Shown: in pieces, positions 6,940 through 14,647 of the stretch
Position numbering within the stretch: the stretch's first letter is position 1
Layout: each line of letters begins with the position of its first letter
Assembly: GCA_030067055.1 (NCBI GenBank)
Contig: JASJAL010000053.1
Span: 1-15,654 of the forward strand
Length of the DNA: 15,654 nt
Direction: 5' to 3'
From: Kiloniellales bacterium
GTDB taxonomy: Bacteria > Pseudomonadota > Alphaproteobacteria > Kiloniellales > JAKSBE01
The notes under the pieces: generated by a model
Database searches by the model: none
Seen by the model: only the letters and a program-made list of their open reading frames with translations
What the model was told of the DNA's origin: nothing
Made by a program: the position numbers and the translations under genes

Positions 6940-7287
6940 CTATCCTCGCAGCCTTGTCATCTCGCCGACATCGAAAGTCCCGTAGCGCTCATAAAGCCGG
7001 ACACACAGAGCCACCAAAAGCGCGAGAACACCCAAACCGATGACGATGGATGTGAGCACGAGGGCCTGTGGAAGTGGATCCACCGCGGCTCCCGAAAAAA
7101 CCGTTGGCGTAGCTCCTGGATCCATGATGGGCGGCGTCCCTTCGCTTCGGTAGCCAATAAGAATCAGAAGCAGGTGGACGCCGTGCTGCATGATCAGGAG
7201 GCTAATCACGATCTTGACCGTATTCCGGTTCGCGATGACGCCGTAGAGCCCGACGAGGATCAACAGGAAGCACAAGAGATAGATCAT
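6940..7287 (-). CDS. mrpC: MrpC/MnhC/NuoK-like antiporter subunit
   Basis: 115 residues with three membrane helices (about 2-20, 26-46 and 73-97) and the family motif DPLPQALVLTSIVIG (70-84). It is the NuoK-like small subunit (MbhG equivalent) next to the antiporter chain, with acidic and His residues usual for the half-channel region. The ATG overlaps the mrpB stop as ATGA. Its Shine-Dalgarno, AGGAGG five bases away, is supplied by the codons for the acidic tail of MrpB. It is followed by mrpD after 34 bases. Confidence 0.93.
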   Translation of the reverse strand: MIYLLCFLLILVGLYGVIANRNTVKIVISLLIMQHGVHLLLILIGYRSEGTPPIMDPGATPTVFSGAAVDPLPQALVLTSIVIGLGVLALLVALCVRLYERYGTFDVGEMTRLRG

Positions 7288-7766
7288 AGGTCCTCCTCTT
7301 CCTCCTCGCTGCTACTGGGGAGGATCTGAAAGGCGGCCAGCACCGTGAACGCCAGAAACAGTGAACTGGCCACTTTCAATCCAAGGCCGATGTTCGCGAT
7401 GGGCATGATCCCCCCACTGAACAGCGTGAAACGCGCCCGCTCCGATGTGCCGATGAAATTCTCGAGGAAGGTACCGGTGGCCCAGATTGCGACCAAGGCG
7501 AGGGCCAGGAAAAGCAGAACGCCGATGCTATCCAGGGCTGATGCGGCTTTCTTGCTGAAGAAGCTCAGACCCTGCTCCTGTCCCCCTGCAAGGGTCAGCA
7601 GGATGAACCCGCAAGCGATGATGACGCCCCCGGCAAACCCCCCGCCAGGCGTAATGTGCCCGTAGAGTACGATGTAGATGCCGTAGGTCAGGATGATGCC
7701 GTTGAGCCAACGGGCCACAGTTCGGACAATTTCACCCATACCTTCGCCGGAGGAACGTTTCTTCAT
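7284..7766 (-). CDS. mrpB: MrpB/MnhB-like antiporter subunit
   Basis: 160 residues, about four membrane helices. The family signature GHITPGGGFAGG (36-47) follows helix 1, and a second conserved segment FSGGIMPIANIGLGLKV (116-132) precedes the last helix. It corresponds to MbhF. The C-terminus is a run of serines and glutamates (SSSEEEEEDL). The ATG overlaps the stop of the preceding MbhD/E-like gene by four bases (ATGA) without a clear Shine-Dalgarno, so translation is probably coupled. Confidence 0.93.
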   Translation of the reverse strand: MKKRSSGEGMGEIVRTVARWLNGIILTYGIYIVLYGHITPGGGFAGGVIIACGFILLTLAGGQEQGLSFFSKKAASALDSIGVLLFLALALVAIWATGTFLENFIGTSERARFTLFSGGIMPIANIGLGLKVASSLFLAFTVLAAFQILPSSSEEEEEDL

Positions 7767-8332
7767 TCTTGTCTCGCTTCGTCTTGATCGGGAATAGTGG
7801 CCGCTCGCGCCTTCCGGCGAAGGATTGCGAGGGCGCCCAAGACAGCGCAGAACAGGACGGTCGCCTCACCGAGGGTGTCGTAGGCGCGGAAGTCGAGCAA
7901 AACCGCTGTCACGATATTCGGCGCCCCGGTACTGACCAGACCATACTGCAAGTACCTGCTAGAAGGGGCATCGGCGAACCTCTCCATCACCGAGCTGCCG
8001 AACTCCGGAAAGTCCGTAAATGCTTGGAATCCGAAGAGCCCGACGGCCGCGACGAACGTCGTCGCTGCAATCAGACCAAAGAACCGACGTCGGCCAACCG
8101 CCATTTTGGCGTCGCGGCCGATGGTCGCCCGAATCAAGATCACGAGGCCGATGACTTCGACGCCGATCTGTACGATGGCAACATCCGGCGCGCCCAGGAA
8201 CAGAAAGGCAATCGTCAACAGAAACCCTACAGCACCGACGCTGACGACCGAGAACAACAAGCGCGAAGTCCCCACTGCGACAATCGCCGCGGCGATCATG
8301 AACAAAGTCAACACGGCAATAACTTCAATCAT
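7763..8332 (-). CDS. MbhD + MbhE-like subunit (equivalent of the MrpA C-terminal region)
   Basis: 189 residues, about five to six membrane helices. Residues 1-75 match the DUF4040/MbhD module (GAPDVAIVQIGVEV at 47-60, with a NuoJ-like bent helix). Residues 85-175 match MbhE, with NIVTAVLLDFRAYDTLGEA (139-157) as signature. In Mrp antiporters these modules form the C-terminal third of MrpA; in P. furiosus Mbh they are two proteins. Here they are one gene placed right after the NuoL-like gene, overlapping it by eight bases. Together the two genes amount to a split MrpA. The start ATG at 8332 lacks a strong Shine-Dalgarno. Confidence 0.9.
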   Translation of the reverse strand: MIEVIAVLTLFMIAAAIVAVGTSRLLFSVVSVGAVGFLLTIAFLFLGAPDVAIVQIGVEVIGLVILIRATIGRDAKMAVGRRRFFGLIAATTFVAAVGLFGFQAFTDFPEFGSSVMERFADAPSSRYLQYGLVSTGAPNIVTAVLLDFRAYDTLGEATVLFCAVLGALAILRRKARAATIPDQDEARQE

Positions 8333-10193
8333 GTCTGGGGCCGATCTGGGTCATTGCGTAAAGCACCACCAGCAACCCGGCAATGAACCATGTCAGATAA
8401 ACGGGCAGAGCACCGCTGTGCGCGCTGCGAAGCAGCGAGACGAAATAAGAAACGAATTTCGCGCCGACCTCGTATACGTCGAAGATCTGCGCCCGGGCCA
8501 GCTGGTAAAGGCGGCGCAAGCCAGGCAGCTTCTCGACCGCATCGTAGAAGTCAGTCCCGGTAACCTCCACGAATCGACCGCGGCCTCGTTTCTCGCCGCG
8601 TATGTATACCTCGTCGAGATGCTCGCCGCCGATGTAGGTCTCACAACGCCGAAGCCGACCGGCCGTCATTGTAGCTACGTACACGATTGCGCCCAGCCCG
8701 ATCGCGGTCAGGATCATGACCGTCGCCAGACCCGACCACCAAACCCCAGACATCTCCGCGGTGACGGCAGGGAGTATGAGCCAGTTAAGGGCTGTCGAGT
8801 GCGCGAAGACGCCGAATAGGACACAAAGTGCGGCCAAGACGAGCGCGGGTAGAAGCATCTTCGGGCTGGCCTCGCGGAGGGATCGTCCGGCGATCTCGGG
8901 CGCGGGCTTACACAGGAAGACTGCGTGCAAGACCTTCACGAAACTGGCAAGCGTAAGAGCGGAACCGAGCATGGCGGACACCAGCCAGAGGATCCAGAGC
9001 GGGCTGCCGCTCTCGCCCTCCCCAATGATACCCTGATAGACCATCCATTTAGATGCGAAGCCGTTGAGTGGCGGAATTCCCGAGATCGAAAGCGCAGCCA
9101 CCGCGAAAGCGGCAAAGGTAAGGGGCATCGACCTGCCGAGACCACCGAGTCGGTCGAGGTCGGTCGTTTCCGCGTTCTTCTCGACCGCACCGGCGCAGAG
9201 GAACAGGCAGCATTTGTAGATCGCGTGGTTGAGCATGTGGAACAGGCCACCGGCGATGCCGACTGGAACTCCGCTGCCGACTCCAAGGATCATGTAGCCG
9301 ACCTGGCTGACAGCGTGATACGAGAGCAGTACCTTCAGATCGTGCTGAACCAGCGCCAACAGGACCGCAGCCAGGATGGTGATCGTCCCCAGGAGCATGA
9401 ACATCGTGTGCATCGCCGAACTGAGCTCGAACAGATCCAGCACGCAACGCGCAAGAAGATAAATGCCCAGCAGCTTGTCGAGCGAGGCCGGCAGAAATGC
9501 TGTCACGGGGACGAGCGCCTTCGCCCCACAATCCGGAACCCAGGCGTGAAACGGCATAGCGCCGGCCTTGGCGAAAGCGGCACCAACGAACGTAAGAAAC
9601 ACGACATGAGCAGCCAGTCCCTCGATCGGGACCGCAGCGGCATCCATTCGGGTGGATCCGGACAGGTTCCAAACCAAAGCCACGCCGAGAACGAGCAATG
9701 CATCCATACCTCCGACGATCATCAGTGCCTTCCTTGCGGCTTCCGCGGCGCCGGGACCTGCAATTCCGATCATCAGGTAGAGGGTGAGCGCCAGAAAGCC
9801 CCAGAACACCAACAGCAAAAGCAGATCGTTGGCGAGAACCGCACCGCAGGCGACCCCCAGCGTCCACAGCAAATAGGCGAAATATTCGCGGTGCCGCTCG
9901 CGTCCCGTCATGTATTCCCAGGAATACAAGGCGATCAGGAAGCCGAAGACTGCGATGGCAAGCAGGACGAAAGCACTCAACCCGTCTACACGCAGCGAGA
10001 ACCACGTGCCCAGCTCCAGGAGCTCGTCTCGATCTGAGAAGAGCGGCCACACGACGCCGACCGTCACGGCCGCCGACACCACTGCCACCAGGGCGCGGGT
10101 CCGCTGAGCGGCCCGAGGGATCAAGAGGCAAATCAGCCCGGCCAGCAAGGGGACCGTGACTGGCAGAAGCACCGGATGAACGATCAGCTCCAT
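8325..10193 (-). CDS. NuoL/HyfB/MrpA-N-like antiporter subunit lacking the TM5 glutamate
   Basis: 622 residues, about 15-16 membrane helices. The antiporter fold is clear: FAKAGAMPFHAWVPD (207-221, TM7 K209), LDKLLGIYLLAR (238-249, TM8 K240), HDLKVLLSYHAVSQVGY (284-300), FHMLNHAIYKCCLF (318-331) and NGFASKWMV (377-385, TM12 K382). TM5 reads LVFWGFLALTLYL (128-140): Gly132 stands where NuoL, NuoM, NuoN, MrpA and MrpD have a conserved Glu that pairs with the TM7 Lys. The C-terminal part has a cytoplasmic segment and a last helix, as in HyfB/HycC types. The start ATG at 10193 has AAGGG about seven bases upstream; a TTG at 10217 would only add residues overlapping the previous gene's end. It follows the large subunit by 16 bases. 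Confidence 0.93.
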   Translation of the reverse strand: MELIVHPVLLPVTVPLLAGLICLLIPRAAQRTRALVAVVSAAVTVGVVWPLFSDRDELLELGTWFSLRVDGLSAFVLLAIAVFGFLIALYSWEYMTGRERHREYFAYLLWTLGVACGAVLANDLLLLLVFWGFLALTLYLMIGIAGPGAAEAARKALMIVGGMDALLVLGVALVWNLSGSTRMDAAAVPIEGLAAHVVFLTFVGAAFAKAGAMPFHAWVPDCGAKALVPVTAFLPASLDKLLGIYLLARCVLDLFELSSAMHTMFMLLGTITILAAVLLALVQHDLKVLLSYHAVSQVGYMILGVGSGVPVGIAGGLFHMLNHAIYKCCLFLCAGAVEKNAETTDLDRLGGLGRSMPLTFAAFAVAALSISGIPPLNGFASKWMVYQGIIGEGESGSPLWILWLVSAMLGSALTLASFVKVLHAVFLCKPAPEIAGRSLREASPKMLLPALVLAALCVLFGVFAHSTALNWLILPAVTAEMSGVWWSGLATVMILTAIGLGAIVYVATMTAGRLRRCETYIGGEHLDEVYIRGEKRGRGRFVEVTGTDFYDAVEKLPGLRRLYQLARAQIFDVYEVGAKFVSYFVSLLRSAHSGALPVYLTWFIAGLLVVLYAMTQIGPRHD

Positions 10194-10209
10194 GCGTGCG
10201 CCCTTGCCA

Positions 10210-11430
10210 TCATTCAAAGGGCAGCTGTGGCTCTTGCCAGCCCGTTTGTTTCTTCAAGTGCTCCGTTTTCTCTTGCGATAGGCGGATGAGGTCTCGGCCA
10301 TCCCAGACCCGGTCGCCGCTCGTCCGGTCCACGGCGCTCGCCATGCGTTCGGTACAGCAGTAGCAAGGATCTACCGCTGCCAGGATGATCGTGGCGTCGG
10401 CCACAGTCGCGCCCAGAACCGTCACGGTATTTGTCGGCACATTCATGAAGCTGGGCGCCCGCACCTTGTGGCGGACCGGACGGTTGCTGCCATCGCTGCG
10501 GATATAGTGGAAGACCTCGCCGCGAGGCGCTTCGTAGTGGCCGATGCCTTCGCCCGGCTCAACGTTTGGAGGGTTGGAGTCAATCGGCCCATTTCGGGTT
10601 TTGAGTCTTTCCAGACACTGTTCGATGATCTTGATCGATTCGAACATTTCCAGAATTCGAACGACGGCCTTGTCGAAGACGTCGCCGTTGTCGCGGGTGA
10701 TAACGTTCCAATCGACCAGACCGTAGGCGGCGTGTGGATGATCGCGGCGCACGTCGATGTCGACTCCGGAGGCTCGGGCGGTCGGGCCGAGCGCGCCAAA
10801 CTCGATCGCCTGCTGTTTGGTCAAGACGCCGACCCCTTGGGTGCGCGCATGCAACAGCGGATCGTCCAAGACGGCGCCCCGGAACATATCGATGGGCCCT
10901 TTGAGCCCATCCAGCATCTTTCCGATCTCCGGGATACTTTCCGGCAGGATGTCCCGGCGGACGCCACCCGGCTTCATCATGCCGTAGTGATTTCGATTGC
11001 CGGTGATGAGCTCCAGGATATTGAGCAGGTCCTCGCGGAACCGCCACGCCCACATCCAGATCGTGTTGAAGCCCAGGAAATGCCCGGCCAGACCCAGCCA
11101 GAGCAAGTGCGAATGGAGGCGTTCCATTTCCGCAATCGTTGAACGGATGAATAACGCGCGCTCCGGCACTTCGATTTCGCCGGCCTCCTCGATCGCCTGC
11201 ACGCAAGCGATCGGATGGGATGTCGAGCAAATTCCGCAGATGCGCTCGACCATGAATATCGTTTCCTCGAAGTCTTTGGACTCGGAAAGCTTCTCGATAC
11301 CTCGGTGGTTGTAGCCAAGCTCGATATCCAGATGGACGACCTGTTCGCCTTCCACGTGCAACTTGAAGAACTCTGGCTCCTCTTGAAGAGCATGATACGG
11401 GCCGATTGGTATGATCGTTCGCTTGGTCAC
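10210..11430 (-). CDS. Group 4 [NiFe]-hydrogenase large (catalytic) subunit, EchE/MbhL/HycE-like
   Basis: 406 residues. All four Ni-Fe cysteines are present: RICGICSTSH (63-72, C65 and C68) and DPCYCCTER (354-362, C356 and C359). The extra C358 is non-canonical. Complex I NuoD lacks these pairs, so this is a hydrogenase catalysing reversible H+/H2 conversion on the cytoplasmic side. After R362 a 44-residue tail remains (MASAVDRTSG to QLPFE), comparable to the tail removed from HycE, and implies processing by the protease of this operon. Length fits the Ech/Mbh type without a fused NuoC domain; that domain is the preceding gene. The start is a GTG at 11430 with AAGGAG ten bases upstream. It could be of HydDB group 4d or 4g, but assigning it needs a tree. 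Confidence 0.96.
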   Translation of the reverse strand: MTKRTIIPIGPYHALQEEPEFFKLHVEGEQVVHLDIELGYNHRGIEKLSESKDFEETIFMVERICGICSTSHPIACVQAIEEAGEIEVPERALFIRSTIAEMERLHSHLLWLGLAGHFLGFNTIWMWAWRFREDLLNILELITGNRNHYGMMKPGGVRRDILPESIPEIGKMLDGLKGPIDMFRGAVLDDPLLHARTQGVGVLTKQQAIEFGALGPTARASGVDIDVRRDHPHAAYGLVDWNVITRDNGDVFDKAVVRILEMFESIKIIEQCLERLKTRNGPIDSNPPNVEPGEGIGHYEAPRGEVFHYIRSDGSNRPVRHKVRAPSFMNVPTNTVTVLGATVADATIILAAVDPCYCCTERMASAVDRTSGDRVWDGRDLIRLSQEKTEHLKKQTGWQEPQLPFE

Positions 11431-11437
11431 GGCCGCC

Positions 11438-11878
11438 TCACTCCTTGTAGTCCCGACGCAAGGGGTATTTCCCTTCGGGCCAATCGTCGCGCAGCAGCAA
11501 ATGCCGCAGGTCCGGGTGATTGCGAAATCTGATGCCTAGCAACTCCCACATTTCCCGCTCGATCCATTCGGCCGCCGGGCAAAGGGGTGCGATAGACTCG
11601 ATCTCAGGGTTTTCGCGGTTGAGCCGCGTACGCACGGTGACGACACACCCCAGCGAGTCCAGGGCCCAGTGGTACAGCACTTCGATGGCAGTGGGGGTGT
11701 CGACACCCGTCGCAATCTGAAACCGCGCCTGGAGATCCTGGAACATCAGTCGACTGGCCTCGGGCACGTCATTTGGCGACACATCAATGAACACCCGCTT
11801 CACCGATCTCTCCTCGAGGCCAAGAAGTCGGTCCTGAAGCGTTGCCTTTATGCGGCTGAGGACATCTTCACGGGTCAC
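11438..11878 (-). CDS. NuoC/EchD/MbhK-like 30-kDa-type subunit
   Basis: 146 residues. The N-terminal alpha/beta domain is followed by the NuoC signature EREMWELLGIRF (107-118), HPDLRHLLLRDDW (121-133) and PLRRDY (139-144). It has no redox cofactor; in Ech, Mbh and complex I this subunit packs against the large subunit and helps bind it to the arm. The GTG start at 11878 is well supported by AGGAG seven bases upstream. It lies 24 bases after the small subunit gene and seven before the large subunit, the standard small-NuoC-large order. Confidence 0.93.
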   Translation of the reverse strand: MTREDVLSRIKATLQDRLLGLEERSVKRVFIDVSPNDVPEASRLMFQDLQARFQIATGVDTPTAIEVLYHWALDSLGCVVTVRTRLNRENPEIESIAPLCPAAEWIEREMWELLGIRFRNHPDLRHLLLRDDWPEGKYPLRRDYKE

Positions 11879-11902
11879 GCGGTTCTCCTTCCGACGCGGG
11901 CG

Positions 11903-12397
11903 CTACGCCTTGGCCGCCGTTGGCGCCGGCAGCATTGCCGGCTCGCTCTCCTTCGCTCGCGCCTTCGGCACGATCTCGCCGCTTCGCAGGCCATCAACGA
12001 CCTTGAGCACCGCCGCGATGATGGCCTCCGGCTTGGGCGGACATCCCGGCAGGTATGCGTCGATTGGAATGTAGTTGCCGGGAGGGCCGTCCCAGTTGTA
12101 GGAGCCCTGAAAAATAATCCCAGTGCACGGACAACCTCCAATGGCGATTACCACCACCGGTCTCGGCGCCTCCTCGTAGAGCCGCTTGGCGCGGATGGCT
12201 GCCTTTTTGTTGAAGATGCCCGACAGGAGGATCAGATCCGCGTGGCGGATACTCCCAACCAGGACGATGCCGAAGCGCTCGAGGTCGTACTTCGGCGTCA
12301 GCGCGTCGAGGATCTCGATGTCGCAGTTGTTGCAGGCACTGCCGGCGAGATGAAACACGTTAAGGGATCGCGACAGGACCTGAGTAGCGAAGCTCAT
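11903..12397 (-). CDS. Group 4 [NiFe]-hydrogenase small subunit, NuoB/EchC/MbhJ-like
   Basis: 164 residues. The proximal [4Fe-4S] ligands are C22 and C25 (GSACNNCDIEIL, 19-30), C89 (GGCPCTG, 87-93) and C119 (LPGCPPKPEAI, 116-126). The spacing is the single-cluster pattern of Ech/Mbh/complex I, without the extra clusters of uptake-hydrogenase small subunits and without a Tat signal, so it acts in the cytoplasm. It hands electrons from the ferredoxin subunits to the Ni-Fe site. The C-terminal 20 residues are Ala/Pro/Lys-rich and probably disordered. The ATG is four bases after the NuoH-like stop. In the CxxC region it reads NNC rather than the commoner NGC. Confidence 0.95.
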   Translation of the reverse strand: MSFATQVLSRSLNVFHLAGSACNNCDIEILDALTPKYDLERFGIVLVGSIRHADLILLSGIFNKKAAIRAKRLYEEAPRPVVVIAIGGCPCTGIIFQGSYNWDGPPGNYIPIDAYLPGCPPKPEAIIAAVLKVVDGLRSGEIVPKARAKESEPAMLPAPTAAKA

Positions 12398-12401
12398 GAT
12401 C

Positions 12402-13352
12402 TCACCATCCCATCCATGCCAGGGCGGCGGCGATCAGCGCCAGCGCGGTCATTGGTCCCCAGAACAAGCGCACGGCCTGGTCCGTTCGCAGTCTCGGGGT
12501 GGTGTTGCGCAAGACGACGATCACGGCGATCAGCGAGGCCCAGAGGCCGAATCCGAGTAGCTTGCCCGCCCATCCTCCGCTGACGATCGACCCGCCGAGG
12601 TACACCACGACCAGGAAGACCGGCAGGGTGAATAGCATCATTGCCCGCGTCAGCTTGAACATGGCCAGCGGCGGCCCAGAGTATTCGATGTAGGCACCGC
12701 CGCTGAGTTCGCCTTCCGCCTCAGGCATGTCGAAGGGCACGAGCGTCAACTTGGCTTGCGTGCATACGATGGCAACCAAAAGAGCCAACATCCCGGAGGG
12801 CAGCGCCACCGCCCCTGTTGCCGCCAAGAGATCTCCCAATCGGATGCTGTGGACCTGAATTACCGGCACCAGAACAGCCAGCACGAACGGCAACTCGTAG
12901 GCGATCATAAGCTTGATCTCTCGGCTGCCGCCGAGCGAGGCCAAAGGGTTGCGCGAGGCAAAGGCGCCCAGGATCACGGCCAGGGCGGGCATCACGAGCA
13001 GGTACAGAAGCACGATCAGGTCCCCGACGAAGGTGGCTTGCGGATGCAAGAGCGCGCGCCAAAGAATCGTCGAAGCCAAGGCGACCGCGGCCAAGCCGAT
13101 CAGCGGCGCAAGCAGGAACAGTCCGATCGAGCCGCCGGCCGGAACGCAGGTGTCTTTGATGAGTAGCTTGCCGATATCGTAAAAGGGTTGAAAGAAGGGC
13201 GGACCCACTCGCATCTGCACCCGGGCCGTGACCTTTCGGTCGACCCAGCTGGTGATCAACCCGGCCGCGCCCGTGAACAGCAGGCCCGGGAAGATGAGAA
13301 ACTCCAGCAGGGTGGCGGCGGTGTTCAGGGTGACTCCTCCCGCTTGATCCAC
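12402..13352 (-). CDS. NuoH/HyfC/EchB-like membrane anchor subunit
   Basis: 316 residues from a GTG at 13352, about eight membrane helices. Characteristic cytoplasmic loops are present: RVGPPFFQPFYDIGKLL (48-64) and EAEGELSGG with EYSG (211-226), the acidic loop that couples the redox arm to ion translocation in NuoH. It binds the hydrogenase module to the membrane and to the antiporter chain. The start is odd. The GTG has no Shine-Dalgarno, while GGGAGGA lies about seven bases before an in-frame CTG at 13328 that overlaps the ferredoxin stop as CTGA. A CTG start would give 308 residues. Confidence 0.93.
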   Translation of the reverse strand: MDQAGGVTLNTAATLLEFLIFPGLLFTGAAGLITSWVDRKVTARVQMRVGPPFFQPFYDIGKLLIKDTCVPAGGSIGLFLLAPLIGLAAVALASTILWRALLHPQATFVGDLIVLLYLLVMPALAVILGAFASRNPLASLGGSREIKLMIAYELPFVLAVLVPVIQVHSIRLGDLLAATGAVALPSGMLALLVAIVCTQAKLTLVPFDMPEAEGELSGGAYIEYSGPPLAMFKLTRAMMLFTLPVFLVVVYLGGSIVSGGWAGKLLGFGLWASLIAVIVVLRNTTPRLRTDQAVRLFWGPMTALALIAAALAWMGW

Positions 13353-13813
13353 TTGGGCGATCGCACGGCCAGGTGGTCATCGATGATGTGAAGCTGAGGC
13401 TCATCGGGATCCACTTCGCGATACGCAAGGGCCCCGAGACTGCAACTGCGCGCGCAGGGTGGCTCGGCTTCGATTGGGCCAAGACAGAAGTTGCAGGGCG
13501 TCACGTAGAACGGGACCATGTCGGGATAGATCGTCCCGAAGGGGCAGGCGTGCACACACAACTTGCAGCTCACGCAGCGCAGGTTATGCCGTTTCAACAC
13601 GCCATCGCTCTGGCGCTCCAGGGCGTTGTAAGGACAGGCGTCGATGCAGCTTGGCTCCTCGCAGCGGCGGCAGATCAGCTGGAAAGTCGCCCGCTCGCGC
13701 AAAGCCAGGACACCATTATCGCTCGCACGGGGACGATAGAAGTAACTGCAGGTCACGCCACAGCGATCGCATTGATCGCAGATATCCAGATCGATGACCA
13801 AGCGCTTGCTCAT
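13325..13813 (-). CDS. HycB/HydN/CooF-like polyferredoxin, four [4Fe-4S] motifs
   Basis: 162 residues with sixteen cluster cysteines: C12-C15-C18-C22, C48-C51-C56-C60, C80-C83-C86-C90 and C107-C110-C120-C124. This is the DmsB/HycB arrangement, in which motifs pair 1 with 4 and 2 with 3. Such proteins pass electrons between a catalytic partner (formate dehydrogenase, CO dehydrogenase or, here, probably the HydB-HydG pair) and the hydrogenase. No Tat or Sec signal is present, so it is cytoplasmic. The ATG lies three bases after the HydG-like stop, with only a weak Shine-Dalgarno; the stop overlaps the NuoH-like gene. Confidence 0.94.
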   Translation of the reverse strand: MSKRLVIDLDICDQCDRCGVTCSYFYRPRASDNGVLALRERATFQLICRRCEEPSCIDACPYNALERQSDGVLKRHNLRCVSCKLCVHACPFGTIYPDMVPFYVTPCNFCLGPIEAEPPCARSCSLGALAYREVDPDEPQLHIIDDHLAVRSPKWIKREESP

Positions 13814-13816
13814 GGG

Positions 13817-14647
13817 TTAAGCGTCCCAAAGTTGCGGGTTGGACTGAATCTCTTCGTAGGAGAAGACGGGTCCGTCCTTACAAACGTAGTATCGGCCAAG
13901 TCGGCAATGCCCGCACATGCCCACCCCGCAGCTCATGTTCCGCTCCAGAGACAGATAAATGTTCTCGGGACGGTAGCCGCGCTCCAGGAGCTTCAGCACG
14001 GTGAATTTCATCATCAACGGAGGACCGCACATCACAGCGACGCCGTCCTCCGGATTACAGTCGAGATTTTCCTCGGTCAGGATCGTCGGCAGCACGCCAA
14101 CGTGGCCGTCCCACCGGGGATCGCCCACGTCTACGGTCAACATGACATCAAGGGCATCGCTCCGTCCCCATCCCCTCAGCGCGGCGTCGCGGAAGACGAT
14201 GTCGTCGGGCGTCCGCGCGCCATAGCGAATGATCACGCGCTCGTAGGCGTCGAGGTCTTCCAATAGCGCCATGAGGAAGGCTCGCAAAGGGCCCACCCCA
14301 CAGCCGCCACCGGCAATCAGGACCTCCCGCCCGCGGAAGTCGTCGATCGGATAGGGGCGACCCAAGGGCCCGCGGATGCCGACCTCCGAGCCCGGCCGCA
14401 TCGCATGCAACTGCTCCGTGACGCGGCCGACTCGCATGATGGTGATGTCCATGCGCTCGGTGATTCGGGGCGAAGAGGACGGAGTGAAGGGCGCCTCGCC
14501 AACGCCAGGCACGAACAATTCGACGAACTGGCCGGCCTTGAAGGCCACCGGGTCCCTTGGGCGAATGGTAAACGTCTTGATCGAAGGGGTCTCGTCTTCT
14601 ACCCGCTCAATCGTCGCTGGAACTGGCATGTATGGCGCCAGACTCAT
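13817..14647 (-). CDS. HydG/AsrB/NfnA-like FAD-NAD(P) and [2Fe-2S] subunit
   Basis: 276 residues. The order is a ferredoxin-reductase-type FAD barrel (1-105, with APFTPSSSP at 52-60 and GPLGRPYPID at 93-102), an NAD(P)-binding domain (VLIAGGGCGVGPLRAFL at 109-125; MCGPP at 206-210) and a C-terminal [2Fe-2S] site with C240, C245, C248 and C256. This is the gamma subunit of sulfhydrogenases (HydG), related to AsrB and to NfnA of the bifurcating transhydrogenase. It should exchange electrons between NAD(P)H and iron-sulfur partners. Preference for NADH or NADPH cannot be read reliably. The ATG has AGAGG seven bases upstream and overlaps the HydB-like gene by 41 bases. Confidence 0.94.
   Translation of the reverse strand: MSLAPYMPVPATIERVEDETPSIKTFTIRPRDPVAFKAGQFVELFVPGVGEAPFTPSSSPRITERMDITIMRVGRVTEQLHAMRPGSEVGIRGPLGRPYPIDDFRGREVLIAGGGCGVGPLRAFLMALLEDLDAYERVIIRYGARTPDDIVFRDAALRGWGRSDALDVMLTVDVGDPRWDGHVGVLPTILTEENLDCNPEDGVAVMCGPPLMMKFTVLKLLERGYRPENIYLSLERNMSCGVGMCGHCRLGRYYVCKDGPVFSYEEIQSNPQLWDA

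Noticed and set aside
8925..10037. 370-residue open frame on the plus strand
   Set aside because: It lies antisense to the NuoL-like gene, is highly polar with no family motif, and reflects GC-rich codon bias on the opposite strand.
11669..12583. 304-residue plus-strand frame
   Set aside because: Antisense to the NuoC-like, small subunit and NuoH-like genes, all of which have clear motifs; Arg-rich low-information sequence.
10210..13352. Reading the core genes as respiratory complex I (NuoB, C, D, H)
   Set aside because: The large subunit has both Ni-Fe CxxC pairs and a processed-type tail, with a maturation protease in the operon; NuoD has neither.
13373..14266. 297-residue plus-strand frame
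   Set aside because: Antisense to the polyferredoxin and HydG-like genes, whose cofactor motifs are intact.
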